Source of the DNA: Haliscomenobacter sp040403615
GTDB taxonomy: Bacteria; Bacteroidota; Bacteroidia; Chitinophagales; Saprospiraceae
Direction of reading: 5' to 3'
DNA: 64,000 nt
Assembly (NCBI RefSeq): GCF_040403615.1
Contig: NZ_JBBAKG010000020.1
Span: forward strand, 14,687 to 78,686
Shown here: positions 27,155-36,421 of the stretch, piece by piece
How positions within the stretch are numbered: position 1 is the stretch's first letter
Layout of the letters: the number at the start of each line of letters is the position of its first letter
Translations under genes and position numbers: made by a program
Notes under the pieces: model-generated
The model's input: only the letters and a program-made list of their open reading frames with translations
The model's database searches: none
Told to the model about the DNA's origin: nothing

Positions 27155-27277
27155 TGAGTGGATGAGTTATTGTGAATGAAAATTTTATCGTGCTTAAATA
27201 TACAAAAGACTGAGGTTTTTGGGAAAGGATGTTGCTAAAGAGATGAAATTGGTAGATGGATAACGAAGGGTAGGGTG

Positions 27278-27297
27278 GATGTTCCACGTGGAACATC
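27278..27297. promoter_or_regulatory. parS site (perfect)
   Basis: Core TGTTCCACGTGGAACA at 27280-27295 inside a 20-bp perfect palindrome. This sequence equals the ParB centromere site used in Pseudomonas and Caulobacter. Confidence 0.88.
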
Positions 27298-27344
27298 TCT
27301 CTCTTAGGAAAAAAGGGAAGAACAAACGAACATGGGTAAAACAA

Positions 27345-27380
27345 AGAAGGGGGATGTTCCACGTGGAACATCCCCCTTCT
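27345..27380. promoter_or_regulatory. parS site embedded in a 36-bp perfect palindrome, probable thrC terminator
   Basis: Core TGTTCCACGTGGAACA at 27355-27370. The dyad extends 10 bp each way with a GGGGG/CCCCC block, so all 36 bases are self-complementary. It lies 25 bp past the thrC stop and is followed on the minus strand by a T-rich stretch (CTTTGTTTTACC), so it may also end thr operon transcripts. Confidence 0.85.
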
Positions 27381-27405
27381 CAATTGTCTCAGAAAATTGA
27401 ACCTC

Positions 27406-28719
27406 TTATCTCCCCATCAACCACCCCTTCAGCGCCCCATACTCCGCCTCCAGGAAATCCGCCTTTTTTTCTCGATCCGTCAATTCCGCCAGCCGTTCTG
27501 GAACCTCAATTTGACGCCCCAAAATTCTTTCCACATCATCCAAAAACTTGGCTGGATGGGCAGTTTCCAATATTACACCCCGTGTATTGGGATGCTTTTC
27601 TTGATACGCTTCCAGTGCCAAATACCCCACAGCCCCATGTGGATCCAGCGTATAGTTGTACTTTTGATCAACCAACTGCATGGCTTCTGCCGTTTTTGCA
27701 TCATTAAAAGCATATCCACTGATTTGGTCTTTGAGATTGTTCCACGTGGAACATTCATCTTGTCCTAAATAGAGATCGAGCATTCGCGCAAAATTGGAAG
27801 GATTTCCTACGTCCATGGCATTCGAAAGGGTCGGCACGGAAGGACGCGATTGGTATTTTCCACTAGCAATATACTCCGGAACCACGTCATTGGCATTGGT
27901 TGCGGCAATGAAATGATGTATAGGCAAGCCCATTTTGGTGGCCAACAGTCCAGCCGTAATGTTCCCAAAATTGCCACTGGGAACACAAAAAACTACTGGA
28001 TCGGCCGCTTTTGGCAATTGCTTGAAAGCTTCAAAATAGTAAAAAGACTGAGGAATTAGCCGGGCAATATTGATGGAATTGGCCGAACTCAATCTGATTT
28101 TCTGCGTTAGCTCCTTGTCCAAAAAAGCCTGTTTGACCATGGCCTGGCAATCATCAAAAGTACCATTGATCTCAAGTGCACTGATGTTGTGTCCCAGGGT
28201 AGTTAATTGCTTTTCCTGGAGCATACTCACTTTGCCACTGGGGTACAAAATAACCACCCGAATGCCGGGCGTTTTGTAAAATCCAGCCGCAACAGCTCCT
28301 CCGGTATCTCCTGATGTGGCCACCAAAATGGTCAATTCTTTGTCTGCACCTTGGTTGAAATAGCTCATCAATTGCGCCATAAACCGCGCTCCGAAATCTT
28401 TGAATGCCAAAGAAGGGCCATGAAAAAGCTCAAGGATAAATTTTTGCTCATCTAGTTTGACTATGGGCGCGGGGAAATCGATGGAGTTGGCCAGGATTTT
28501 TTGCAAGTCTGCATCAGGAATAGTCGTCCCAAACAAGGTTGAACAAACCTCATAAGCAATTTCTAGAAAACTATAATTGGCCAGATTTTGAATAAACTCA
28601 GGACTCAGTGAAGGAATATGCTCGGGCATGTACAAGCCATTGTCGTCCGGCAATCCTTTCATGACCGCCTCCTGTAAACTGGCTTGGTTTTTCTTGTTTT
28701 TGGTGCTGTACAAAAGCAT
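27406..28719 (-). CDS. thrC: Threonine synthase
   Basis: Converts O-phosphohomoserine to threonine (PLP enzyme, cytosol). 437 residues. HGPSLAFKDFGARF contains the PLP-binding Lys, and VATSGDTGGAVAAGF and VPSGNFGNITAGL are the phosphate-cofactor loops in the expected order. Third gene of the thrA-thrB-thrC operon, 39 bp after thrB. A perfect parS lies inside the reading frame at 27738-27753, encoding part of ECSTWNNLKDQ. Confidence 0.96.
   Translation of the reverse strand: MLLYSTKNKKNQASLQEAVMKGLPDDNGLYMPEHIPSLSPEFIQNLANYSFLEIAYEVCSTLFGTTIPDADLQKILANSIDFPAPIVKLDEQKFILELFHGPSLAFKDFGARFMAQLMSYFNQGADKELTILVATSGDTGGAVAAGFYKTPGIRVVILYPSGKVSMLQEKQLTTLGHNISALEINGTFDDCQAMVKQAFLDKELTQKIRLSSANSINIARLIPQSFYYFEAFKQLPKAADPVVFCVPSGNFGNITAGLLATKMGLPIHHFIAATNANDVVPEYIASGKYQSRPSVPTLSNAMDVGNPSNFARMLDLYLGQDECSTWNNLKDQISGYAFNDAKTAEAMQLVDQKYNYTLDPHGAVGYLALEAYQEKHPNTRGVILETAHPAKFLDDVERILGRQIEVPERLAELTDREKKADFLEAEYGALKGWLMGR
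27738..27753. promoter_or_regulatory. parS site inside thrC
   Basis: TGTTCCACGTGGAACA, a perfect 16-bp palindrome identical to the cores at 27280 and 27355, kept within protein-coding sequence. Confidence 0.86.
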
Positions 28720-28758
28720 AGCAAAATATTTTTTAGCGTTCAGATTGAACTTCCAGGA

Positions 28759-29688
28759 TTATAATCGAATGGCGCCTTTTTCATTGATGGCAGAGACAAA
28801 CAACTGGCAATTGATGTTTTCTTCGCGGTAAATTTTTTCCATTGCTGCGCCTACATTTTCAGCAGTTGTGAGGCTAGAACTAAGGGCAAAAATAGAGGGC
28901 CCTGCACCGGATATGCTGCAACCCAACGCACCTGCATTTAAAGCCGCGGCTTTGGTGGCATAAAAATGTGGGATCAACTGCGCCCGCTGTGGCTCAATGA
29001 TCACATCGTGCAAAGATCTGGAAAGCAAATCAAAATCACTGTTGTACAAACCAACTATGAATCCGGCTAAGTTTCCACACTGTTCAATGGTGGCACTCAG
29101 TGGGACTTCTTTTTTTAGAATTGCCCTGGCTTCGCGGGTGAGAACTTCTACTTCGGGATAAATTACACTTGCATACAGTCCGGCAGGAACAGGTAAATTG
29201 TGTACATCCAAATCACGATTGCTCCGAATGAGCACTATACCGCCAAATAGGGAAGGGGCTACATTGTCGGCATGGTAAGCGCCATCCGCCAATTGCTCGC
29301 CTAAAACTGCAAAATGAAGAATTTCGTGCTTGCTCAATCTGCCACCCAAAAGCTCGTTGACAGCCATTACCCCTCCTACCGCACTGGCAGCGCTGGAACC
29401 CAAGCCGCTGCCAAAAGGCATTTTCTTGTGGATTTCCATGTCGATGCCCCATTCGTTTTCGCCCAGGTGTTCGAGCAATTTAAAGGCAGAAAAACTGGCA
29501 GTATTCTTTTGTGGATCCATTGACAGTTTGCCACCATCTCCGGTAATGCGCGTGATCCGTAGTCCAGGTTTATCCGAAAATTTGGCGACGATTTCGTCAC
29601 CTGGTTTGTCTATTGCAAAACCGAGTATATCAAATCCAACTGCCACATTTGCTACAGAGGCAGGAGCAAAAACGCTTACGGAATTCAT
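28759..29688 (-). CDS. thrB: Homoserine kinase
   Basis: 309 residues, GHMP kinase family; phosphorylates homoserine for threonine synthesis. Start ATG 29688 gives MNSVSVFAPASVANVAVGFD, the normal N-terminus; an in-frame extension to 29742 has no family support. The ATP loop KKMPFGSGLGSSAASAVGG and the C-terminal GCSISGAGPSIFAL are conserved. Between thrA (67 bp upstream) and thrC (39 bp downstream), forming the pathway operon. Confidence 0.96.
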   Translation of the reverse strand: MNSVSVFAPASVANVAVGFDILGFAIDKPGDEIVAKFSDKPGLRITRITGDGGKLSMDPQKNTASFSAFKLLEHLGENEWGIDMEIHKKMPFGSGLGSSAASAVGGVMAVNELLGGRLSKHEILHFAVLGEQLADGAYHADNVAPSLFGGIVLIRSNRDLDVHNLPVPAGLYASVIYPEVEVLTREARAILKKEVPLSATIEQCGNLAGFIVGLYNSDFDLLSRSLHDVIIEPQRAQLIPHFYATKAAALNAGALGCSISGAGPSIFALSSSLTTAENVGAAMEKIYREENINCQLFVSAINEKGAIRL

Positions 29689-29755
29689 GTTTCGTTTGGG
29701 TTTTATGGGAGAATTCAGGGGTAAAACATAAATTTGAATCACCCCTAAATTTACC

Positions 29756-32212
29756 TTAATTTAAATAGTTGCCAATGCGAATGATTTCTGAAAAGATTCC
29801 AGCCGCAGTTACTTCTGCACCTGCGCCGGGACCACGTACTACCAGCGGTCGGTCTTTGTAGCGTTCGCTGGTAAACACAATCATGTTGTCGCTGCCGCTG
29901 AGTTGATAAAATGGATGAGATGCATCTACACTTTGTAGTCCAATGCTGGCCACTCCATTTTCCAAAGACGCCACCATGCGCAGTACTTTTCCAGCTACTG
30001 AAGCTGCTTCAACCAATTTATTGAAATAGAAATCAGCTTGTTTTAATTCGCTGAAAAACTCCTCTACTGTCGGTGCATTCCGACATGCATCGGGCAGTAC
30101 GGCCTGAATTTGTACATTATCGGCTTCAAGTGGCAAGCCTGTTTCCCGAGCCAGGATGATCAATTTCCGGCGTACATCAATGCCATTGAGATCAACGCGT
30201 GGATCGGGTTCGGTGAAACCTAGTCTTTGTGCTTCTTCTACAATGGCGCTAAACGACACACCTGGCTTAAACGTATTGAAGATAAAAGAGAGTGAACCAG
30301 ACAAAACGGCCTCGATTTTGAGAATCTGGTCACCACTGATGATCAGGTCATTCAGGGTAGAAATCACGGGCAAGCCAGCACCAACATTGGTTTCATACAA
30401 AAATAAAATTCCGCGTTTCTTCGCCGTTTTCTTCAACTTCAAGTATTGCGCGTAAGCGGAGGAAGTGGCAATTTTATTGGGGGTGGAAATAGAGATGCTC
30501 GCATCCAGAATTTCATCGTAGTGTTCAGCAATTTTTTCGTTGGCGGTATTATCCACAAAAATTGAACTGCTGAGGTTCATCGATTTCATTTTTTCAACGT
30601 AGTTGTCGATCTTCATTACCTCCACCGATTCGGACAAGTTCTCGCGCCAATTGTCCAGATCGATTCCATTGTCATTGAACAGCATCTTTTTGCTATTGGC
30701 CAAACCAACTACTTTAACCTCAAGGCTGTGTTCTTTTTTCAAAAAATCTGCTTGCGCCTTGATTTGTTTCAGTAAGGTGCCTCCAATCAGTCCCACTCCC
30801 ACCATGAAGAGATTGACTACCGATGTGTCGGACAAAAAGAATGCTTCGTGAAGGGCATTCAGGGCTTTCGACTCGTCGGCTCGATTGATTACTACAGAGA
30901 TGTTCAATTCGGAAGAGCCTTGCGCGATGGCCACCACGTTGATCCCGTTTTGTCCCAAAGCTTGAAACAAGCGACCCGAGATACCTGGCAAGTAGCGCAT
31001 GTGTTCTCCGATGATGGCTACCACCGACAGTTCAGCTTCCATCCGCACGGAATCTACCAGCCCCGATTGGATCTCGTATTCAAATTCTTTTTCTACTTGC
31101 TTGCGTGCCTTGATGGCTTTATCCGGCTGTATTGCAAAACTGATCGAATGTTCAGAAGAACCTTGGGTGATCAAAATGACGTTGATACCCGCACTGGCCA
31201 AAGACCCGAATAAGCGCGCCGCGATTCCGGGTACCCCAAACAGGCCACTGCCTTGCAAGGTGAGCAATGAAATATTTCCAATGGAGGATATCCCTTTTAC
31301 CGGGGTGCGTGATTCGTCTTCTTTGTCCGAAACGAGTGTGCCAGGATGGCTGGGGTTGAAAGTGTTTTTGATCCACATTGGGATCTTCTTGGCCAGCACG
31401 GGTTGGATGGTCGGAGGGTAAATTACCTTGGCACCAAAGTGCGACATTTCCATCGCCTCTGCGTAAGTCATCACTGGAATGGAAAACGCTTTTTTTACCC
31501 GACGAGGATCTGCGGTCAAAACGCCGTCTACATCTGTCCAGATTTCCAGCAAATCGGCATCCAATCCCGCTGCAATTAATGCTGCAGTGTAATCTGACCC
31601 ACCTCGACCAAGTGTAGTCGTTAAACCTCCTTTGGCAGCGGCTATGAATCCTGTAACAATCTGAATTACATTGGTTTGCGAATAAAGGCTCTTGATTTTT
31701 TCATATGTCAAGGCCAAATCCACCTTTGCATTGCCAAAGTTTTTATCCGTCAGAATAATTTTTCTGGCATCCAGATATGCAGCATTAAGTCCTGCTTGTT
31801 GGAGGGCATGGGCTATGATGAATGCAGAGTTGCGCTCGCCAAAGCTGATCACGTAATCCATGGTGCGGGTAGAAGCTTCGCGCACGAGGAATATGCCGTA
31901 AAGCAAATTTTTCAAAACCTCGTGGTTGTTTTCCAATCCCTCTAGTACCTCACCCAGATAAGGTTCTTGCAATAAATTTCTTGCTGCATCCAGATGCCTT
32001 TTACTAAAAGCCAAAAAATGCTCATAGTAAGATTCATCTCCTTTCGCAGCCAGGCCGCTCATGTTGATCAGGGAATCGGTAACTCCACCAAAAGCAGAAA
32101 AAACAACGGTGAAGCGGTCGCCCCGACCAGAGTAATCCTTCAAAATGTCTACAATACCACGAATACGATCAGGAGTGCCCACCGAGGAGCCTCCAAACTT
32201 CAGTACTTTCAT
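29756..32212 (-). CDS. thrA: Bifunctional aspartate kinase / homoserine dehydrogenase
   Basis: 818 residues. The N-terminal aspartate kinase starts MKVLKFGGSSVGTPDRI; it is followed by two ACT regulatory repeats (about 310-460), including ISLLTLQGSG and VAIIGEHM. The homoserine dehydrogenase half begins near 465 with the NAD(P) loop VGVGLIGGTLLKQ and ends with substrate-binding ETNVGAGLPVISTLND and GLTEPDP-like GFTEPDPRVDLNG. It catalyses the first and third steps from aspartate to threonine. ACT domains imply feedback inhibition by threonine. First gene of thrABC; no leader peptide or attenuator was found in its short leader. Confidence 0.97.
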   Translation of the reverse strand: MKVLKFGGSSVGTPDRIRGIVDILKDYSGRGDRFTVVFSAFGGVTDSLINMSGLAAKGDESYYEHFLAFSKRHLDAARNLLQEPYLGEVLEGLENNHEVLKNLLYGIFLVREASTRTMDYVISFGERNSAFIIAHALQQAGLNAAYLDARKIILTDKNFGNAKVDLALTYEKIKSLYSQTNVIQIVTGFIAAAKGGLTTTLGRGGSDYTAALIAAGLDADLLEIWTDVDGVLTADPRRVKKAFSIPVMTYAEAMEMSHFGAKVIYPPTIQPVLAKKIPMWIKNTFNPSHPGTLVSDKEDESRTPVKGISSIGNISLLTLQGSGLFGVPGIAARLFGSLASAGINVILITQGSSEHSISFAIQPDKAIKARKQVEKEFEYEIQSGLVDSVRMEAELSVVAIIGEHMRYLPGISGRLFQALGQNGINVVAIAQGSSELNISVVINRADESKALNALHEAFFLSDTSVVNLFMVGVGLIGGTLLKQIKAQADFLKKEHSLEVKVVGLANSKKMLFNDNGIDLDNWRENLSESVEVMKIDNYVEKMKSMNLSSSIFVDNTANEKIAEHYDEILDASISISTPNKIATSSAYAQYLKLKKTAKKRGILFLYETNVGAGLPVISTLNDLIISGDQILKIEAVLSGSLSFIFNTFKPGVSFSAIVEEAQRLGFTEPDPRVDLNGIDVRRKLIILARETGLPLEADNVQIQAVLPDACRNAPTVEEFFSELKQADFYFNKLVEAASVAGKVLRMVASLENGVASIGLQSVDASHPFYQLSGSDNMIVFTSERYKDRPLVVRGPGAGAEVTAAGIFSEIIRIGNYLN

Positions 32213-32313
32213 AACTCAAAGCATTTGCGGTTACAGTTGTATGGTGTCGATTTCTCACACTATTTACACGATAATGTGATGATATTTGGTTGGCAGGCTA
32301 AATCATTGGGCAA

Positions 32314-32345
32314 CAAAGGTATAAAAAAGGTGAGTTCTGGCTAAA
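32314..32345 (-). promoter_or_regulatory. Promoter of the thrABC operon
   Basis: Minus-strand -7 element TACCTTTG (32314-32321) is an exact TAnnTTTG match. A TTTA -33 box (32342-32345) lies 20 bp upstream, within the usual spacing. Predicted start near 32308, about 95 bp before thrA. Confidence 0.6.
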
Positions 32346-32403
32346 GAACTAGACTTAAATAAGTCGTTCAAGAAGGAGAAAAAACTGGGACAATACAAAA
32401 AAA

Positions 32404-32426
32404 GGCGGCTCAGAAAGTGAGCCGCC
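32404..32426 (-). terminator. Terminator of the serpin gene
   Basis: GGCGGCTCA (32404-32412) pairs with TGAGCCGCC (32418-32426) around a 5-base loop. On the minus strand it is followed directly by seven T. Confidence 0.88.
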
Positions 32427-32502
32427 CAAAATTATTACGGTTTACTAGTTGTCGAAAATAAATGCTCTATCACAGATTGAGCGGTATATTCAAGAGATGT
32501 GT

Positions 32503-33753
32503 TTATTGTTGGCCGGGATTCATCATTTTGCCCATGAAAATTGCCTGATTGGTCAGGCGTTCACTGATGATAAAAATGAATGGGCGATTCACCAGAAAGT
32601 AGGGATTATTCGGAACTGAGGTTACAATGATTTCAACGGATGTAGCTGCAGCTGCTTTTGTGCCCACCTCATCCACTTCTATGAATGCCTTGTGTTTGAC
32701 ATTAGAAATGGACAATTCCTGGTTGCTGGCTATGCCCGAAAAATCAGCTTTTTTAGGGATGAATGCGGTGGGCATTCCTAGTGACTCCAAACTTGAATTT
32801 AGGCTGGCTTCGTATCGTAGCGTGAATCTTGGTAGTGCAAAAAAGACTTCTTGTGTAGTGTAGGCTTTATTCCAATTGTTCCAATTTGTCAATGTAAGCT
32901 CGGGCAGCACATCTTTTACAGTATAACCTTCTTTTGGCAAAATCACCGTCATCGAATAGATGGAATCTGCATACGGAAGCTTAACTGCTTGTAATTTTTC
33001 GTTGCTAAAATAAGATAATTTTGCCAAAGAGTTGCTATATGACATCATTTTTACAGGTACGCGCTGATTTTTTCCGGTGGTAAACTCATCATTGTACGTT
33101 TTCTTGGGGTCGAACTGGTTGCGCCAGGTTCCTTTAAAATAAATGGCGTTGATCAAAAACATAACCGAATTATCGTTGATTTGGTCAACAATCGTGGGGA
33201 TGAGTTTATTGGTTTTGTCACTCACCCAGGCATTGATGATGTCTTTGGCATCGGATTTGCCAAAATCAAGTGGCTTAACTTCGCTGTTGAAATAAGTGGT
33301 GTTGGTGGAAAGGAAGTTTGGATTTACCGTAAAGCCCTGGCGGTACCAAATGGAGTTGGCCAAGGTGAGTTTAACTTTTGGATCCAGGTTCGGAAGTTCT
33401 TTTAGCAAAGTTTGATACGATTGGTTGAGTTCATCCAAGTTGATTTTTCCTGCCGTCAGTACTTTGAGCATTTCCTCTTTGGTTTGGCCGTTGGCACCAT
33501 TGAGGGTCATGCCCAGGGCAGAGCTGATGCTGAGAGGAGAAATGAACAAATTATCCTCAGGCTTCTGTGCGTTGAGTTTTTTGAACATGTCAAAACCAAA
33601 CTGATTGGTGGCTTCTCCCAACTTGCACACATTGGGATTTTGGTCACAGCTTAAGGTGCTGGTATTTGGGCTTGGGCTGTCGCCACCGTCACATTGAAAA
33701 AGACAGGAGGAAAGGCCAAAGCAGAGCAGTAAGAAAAAAAGGTTGCGTTTCAT
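32503..33753 (-). CDS. Serpin-family protease inhibitor, lipoprotein
   Basis: 416 residues from ATG 33753, chosen because MKRNLFFLLLCFGLSSC gives a lipobox (LSSC, Cys17). The serpin fold is recognisable from FDMFKKLNAQ through LVNRPFIFII and FMGKMMNP. The reactive-loop hinge EVGTKAAAATSV matches the inhibitory consensus (small residues P12-P9, Thr at P8), so it probably inhibits by insertion. Counting from the hinge puts P1-P1' near Thr-Ser, which would suit elastase-like targets; that count is approximate. Probably anchored in the outer membrane. Has its own terminator. Confidence 0.92.
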   Translation of the reverse strand: MKRNLFFLLLCFGLSSCLFQCDGGDSPSPNTSTLSCDQNPNVCKLGEATNQFGFDMFKKLNAQKPEDNLFISPLSISSALGMTLNGANGQTKEEMLKVLTAGKINLDELNQSYQTLLKELPNLDPKVKLTLANSIWYRQGFTVNPNFLSTNTTYFNSEVKPLDFGKSDAKDIINAWVSDKTNKLIPTIVDQINDNSVMFLINAIYFKGTWRNQFDPKKTYNDEFTTGKNQRVPVKMMSYSNSLAKLSYFSNEKLQAVKLPYADSIYSMTVILPKEGYTVKDVLPELTLTNWNNWNKAYTTQEVFFALPRFTLRYEASLNSSLESLGMPTAFIPKKADFSGIASNQELSISNVKHKAFIEVDEVGTKAAAATSVEIIVTSVPNNPYFLVNRPFIFIISERLTNQAIFMGKMMNPGQQ

Positions 33754-33823
33754 AATCATCAGGTTTATTAAGTTTAGACGCAGGACTCCCCAAAAAGGTT
33801 GGCGAAAAGTGCAAAACAAAAGA

Positions 33824-33856
33824 ACCGGCCGTAAGCTTGAGTGTCTTACAGCCGGT
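33824..33856 (-). terminator. Terminator of the DUF5682 gene
   Basis: ACCGGC-GTAAG arm (33824-33835) pairs with CTTAC-GCCGGT (33845-33856) with one mismatch; followed on the minus strand by TTCTTTTGTTTTG. Confidence 0.65.
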
Positions 33857-34000
33857 ATCGAAAGCGACTTTAGATTGCAGGAAAGAATAAATCTTTATGC
33901 GAAATAAGAGAAGAATACAACAATAATTAACCCTTTGATGACCACAAAGAAACAGGCGCAAGGTGAATTGAGGATTAAACCCAGGTTAAATTGACTTTAA

Positions 34001-36250
34001 TTAATTTTGAGGTATTCCGTGCAACAATTGCCGTACAATGGGGGTAACCATTTTGGCGCGTTCTGGATCAAATCCATTTAAACTTGCCTTTTTTACGGTG
34101 CCTTCGCCTTTGGCGAAAACCAGCAATTCCTGGCGTTCAGGAGGGGTAAATTTGGAAAAGGTTCTCCGCAGCACGGGGAGTGCTTCGCGAAAAACTTCGT
34201 AGGGCAAGGTACCCAGCCAGTCATTCAGCATTTGCCACAAGGCTGGGGTGTGAATCAGCAGTTGACCGCTGCCATGCAAAAAACCTTCCAGCCACTCGGC
34301 GGCTTCGGTTGCTCCGGCGGCTCTGGAGAGTGCCGCAGATAATTCAGTGCCCGCTTCTTCCGGTTCAAGTTGTTTTTTATCCAACAAAATGCGGGTACAT
34401 ATTCCGGCCAAAAGCGGATGGGTGCCCACCGAACGCATCACCTGGGTCAATGCATCATTCCACAATTCGGTAGCTTCCTTCTCGTTCAAGAGGGCTACGG
34501 CGCGATTGCCTTCCAGGAGTAAACTGAAAAACTGGCGGGCAGGTTCTTCATCCAACTGCCGACAAGCGGCGGGCAATCCGATGCACACTCTGGGTAGGAG
34601 TTGATCCAATAATTCCCGTACGGCCAGGGCATCGGTTTGGCGGGTGTTACCGTAGCGTAAAATATTTGCCAACGGCGGCAGGGCTTCCAATAGTCCCAAT
34701 ACATCACGGGTTTGCGCACCGAGTTCTTGCAATCGTTTGGTCATAGGCCCAATGGCCGCGGGCAAATCCGCTTTGAGCACTTCTCCAAATCTGCTCAGGA
34801 GTAAGGAGAGACTGTCTTCACTTTGTACCAGATGCAAGATGTAGCGCAAAGCTGCTTCTTCAACGGTATTGCCCCACATGCCCATTTCGATCAAGCGGAT
34901 AATGAACTCCGGTGTCCAATCGTTGAATTGCCACAATTCATGAAATCCGCCTTTGACTTTTCCGCTTACCGCCAGCGGGCTGGCCCAGGGTACGCCAAGA
35001 ATGAGCAAGCGGTGGAGCAAATGACTCGCCCGCAAATTTCCGGGCGTACGCATGTCCAGTTTTTTAGGCTCGTCCTTTTTGTGCAAGCCTTTGTATTCTT
35101 TGCTCAAACTTGCACTCTTGACGCAAGCTTCAAAATCTTCTTGCAAAGGAATGCCACTGACCCCTGCTGGAACATTGCCTTGCACATTGCCTACTACCAA
35201 CTCCTGATGGATGAGTTTCAACGGAGCGGGATCACCTGCGCCGAAAACCGCCAGTGCAGCTTCTTCCAATTCGCCAATGCCAGTGGTCGCGCGGTGGCGT
35301 AGGGCAGCCAGGGCATCGGCCAAACGCACAGCCTCCTGCACATGTGCGGCAGAAGCATCCAGGTGTTTTTCGCGCAACAATTGGGCAACCCGGATCAACC
35401 AACGCATCCCATGTTGCTCAGGATGCTGAAATAATAATTCGTACCAGGAGGGCGAAAGTACACCAGCCGCATAGCCAGATTGGAAGGCCAAGCGCTGATA
35501 GCTCCAGGGAATCCAGGTGCAGCGGGTTTTTACTTTTTTCAAACCCCGCAAAAGTGCATTGTCGTTTTTTGGGGGATACAGACTTAGGTCATGCAAGGCA
35601 GGAGAGTGCCAGGCGCCACAAACAACAGCAATGCGTTGAAAACCTTCTTTTTGTGCCAGCCGCATGGTTTTGCGCATGAACGCCTCGCGCAGGAGGGTTT
35701 CGGTACTTTCCAGGCGCAGGCCTTCTTGGCGCAGGGCGGTCATCATTTCCAGAATGGCCTCGAATACGGCATTGTCGTCGCTGTAGGTTTCAAAGGTGTG
35801 TTCCCACCAACGCTCGCTGTCGTCGTATCCTGCCAGGGTGGCCAAGTGGTGCATGGGATCGCGGAGCATTTGTCCCATCTCTGGATCGGGGGATTCGCTC
35901 AGTTGCAATTGGGGTAACGCACTGGCCGAATCGCGCAAGGCAAAAGTGTGCGCCATCGGCAAATCCATCGCCCGGACAGGAATGCCCTGATTTTGGGCAT
36001 AATGCAAGGCTTGCCATTCGGGAGAAAAAACAGCGAAGGGTAAAAAACTGGCCTGCTGCAATTGTTGGGGATTGTACAGGAGCAAGGCCGCTGGCGGCTG
36101 CAAGTCTTCGTGGCTGATCCACTTCAATGCTGATTCACAATCTTCGGGCAACTCGATCAGCACGACATCAGGCTGCCACTGCTCCAATGCGCGGAGCAAA
36201 CGTTGGGCGGAGCCGGGGCCGTGGTGACGGATGCCGAAAATTTTGTGCAT
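34001..36250 (-). CDS. DUF5682 family protein
   Basis: 749 residues starting MHKIFGIRHHGPGSAQRLLR, the hallmark of DUF5682. Conserved blocks DVVLIELPEDCE, FSPEWQALHYA and AVVCGAWHSPAL recall the GxH/metal-binding residues of TraB/ChaN-like folds; that likeness is inference. In other genomes DUF5682 genes usually sit with a MoxR ATPase, a VWA-domain gene and a SWIM zinc-finger gene. Here the neighbours are a serpin and polA, so it is an orphan. Cytosolic, no signal peptide. Function unknown. Confidence 0.82.
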   Translation of the reverse strand: MHKIFGIRHHGPGSAQRLLRALEQWQPDVVLIELPEDCESALKWISHEDLQPPAALLLYNPQQLQQASFLPFAVFSPEWQALHYAQNQGIPVRAMDLPMAHTFALRDSASALPQLQLSESPDPEMGQMLRDPMHHLATLAGYDDSERWWEHTFETYSDDNAVFEAILEMMTALRQEGLRLESTETLLREAFMRKTMRLAQKEGFQRIAVVCGAWHSPALHDLSLYPPKNDNALLRGLKKVKTRCTWIPWSYQRLAFQSGYAAGVLSPSWYELLFQHPEQHGMRWLIRVAQLLREKHLDASAAHVQEAVRLADALAALRHRATTGIGELEEAALAVFGAGDPAPLKLIHQELVVGNVQGNVPAGVSGIPLQEDFEACVKSASLSKEYKGLHKKDEPKKLDMRTPGNLRASHLLHRLLILGVPWASPLAVSGKVKGGFHELWQFNDWTPEFIIRLIEMGMWGNTVEEAALRYILHLVQSEDSLSLLLSRFGEVLKADLPAAIGPMTKRLQELGAQTRDVLGLLEALPPLANILRYGNTRQTDALAVRELLDQLLPRVCIGLPAACRQLDEEPARQFFSLLLEGNRAVALLNEKEATELWNDALTQVMRSVGTHPLLAGICTRILLDKKQLEPEEAGTELSAALSRAAGATEAAEWLEGFLHGSGQLLIHTPALWQMLNDWLGTLPYEVFREALPVLRRTFSKFTPPERQELLVFAKGEGTVKKASLNGFDPERAKMVTPIVRQLLHGIPQN

Positions 36251-36421
36251 GACGGTGTGCAGAATTTGGCTGGAAAGATACGGAATAAGGAGAAGCTCGG
36301 ATAATCTATCTCGTTGAATTTATAAACTATAAAAATTTAAATCCATTTATTTGAAATAAACAGTTTATTTTTCCTCTTTCCGCAAAACCCCGTATCTTCC
36401 ACTCGGAAACAAAAAGTCGCC

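Noticed and set aside
27280..27295. CACGTG palindromes as transcription-factor operators
   Set aside because: The full 16-bp identity to known parS, three identical copies in 474 bp and location within coding sequence fit ParB sites better.
30549..30557. Exact TTATCCACA inside thrA
   Set aside because: Isolated. About two exact DnaA-box matches per 64 kb are expected by chance, so it is not counted as origin evidence.
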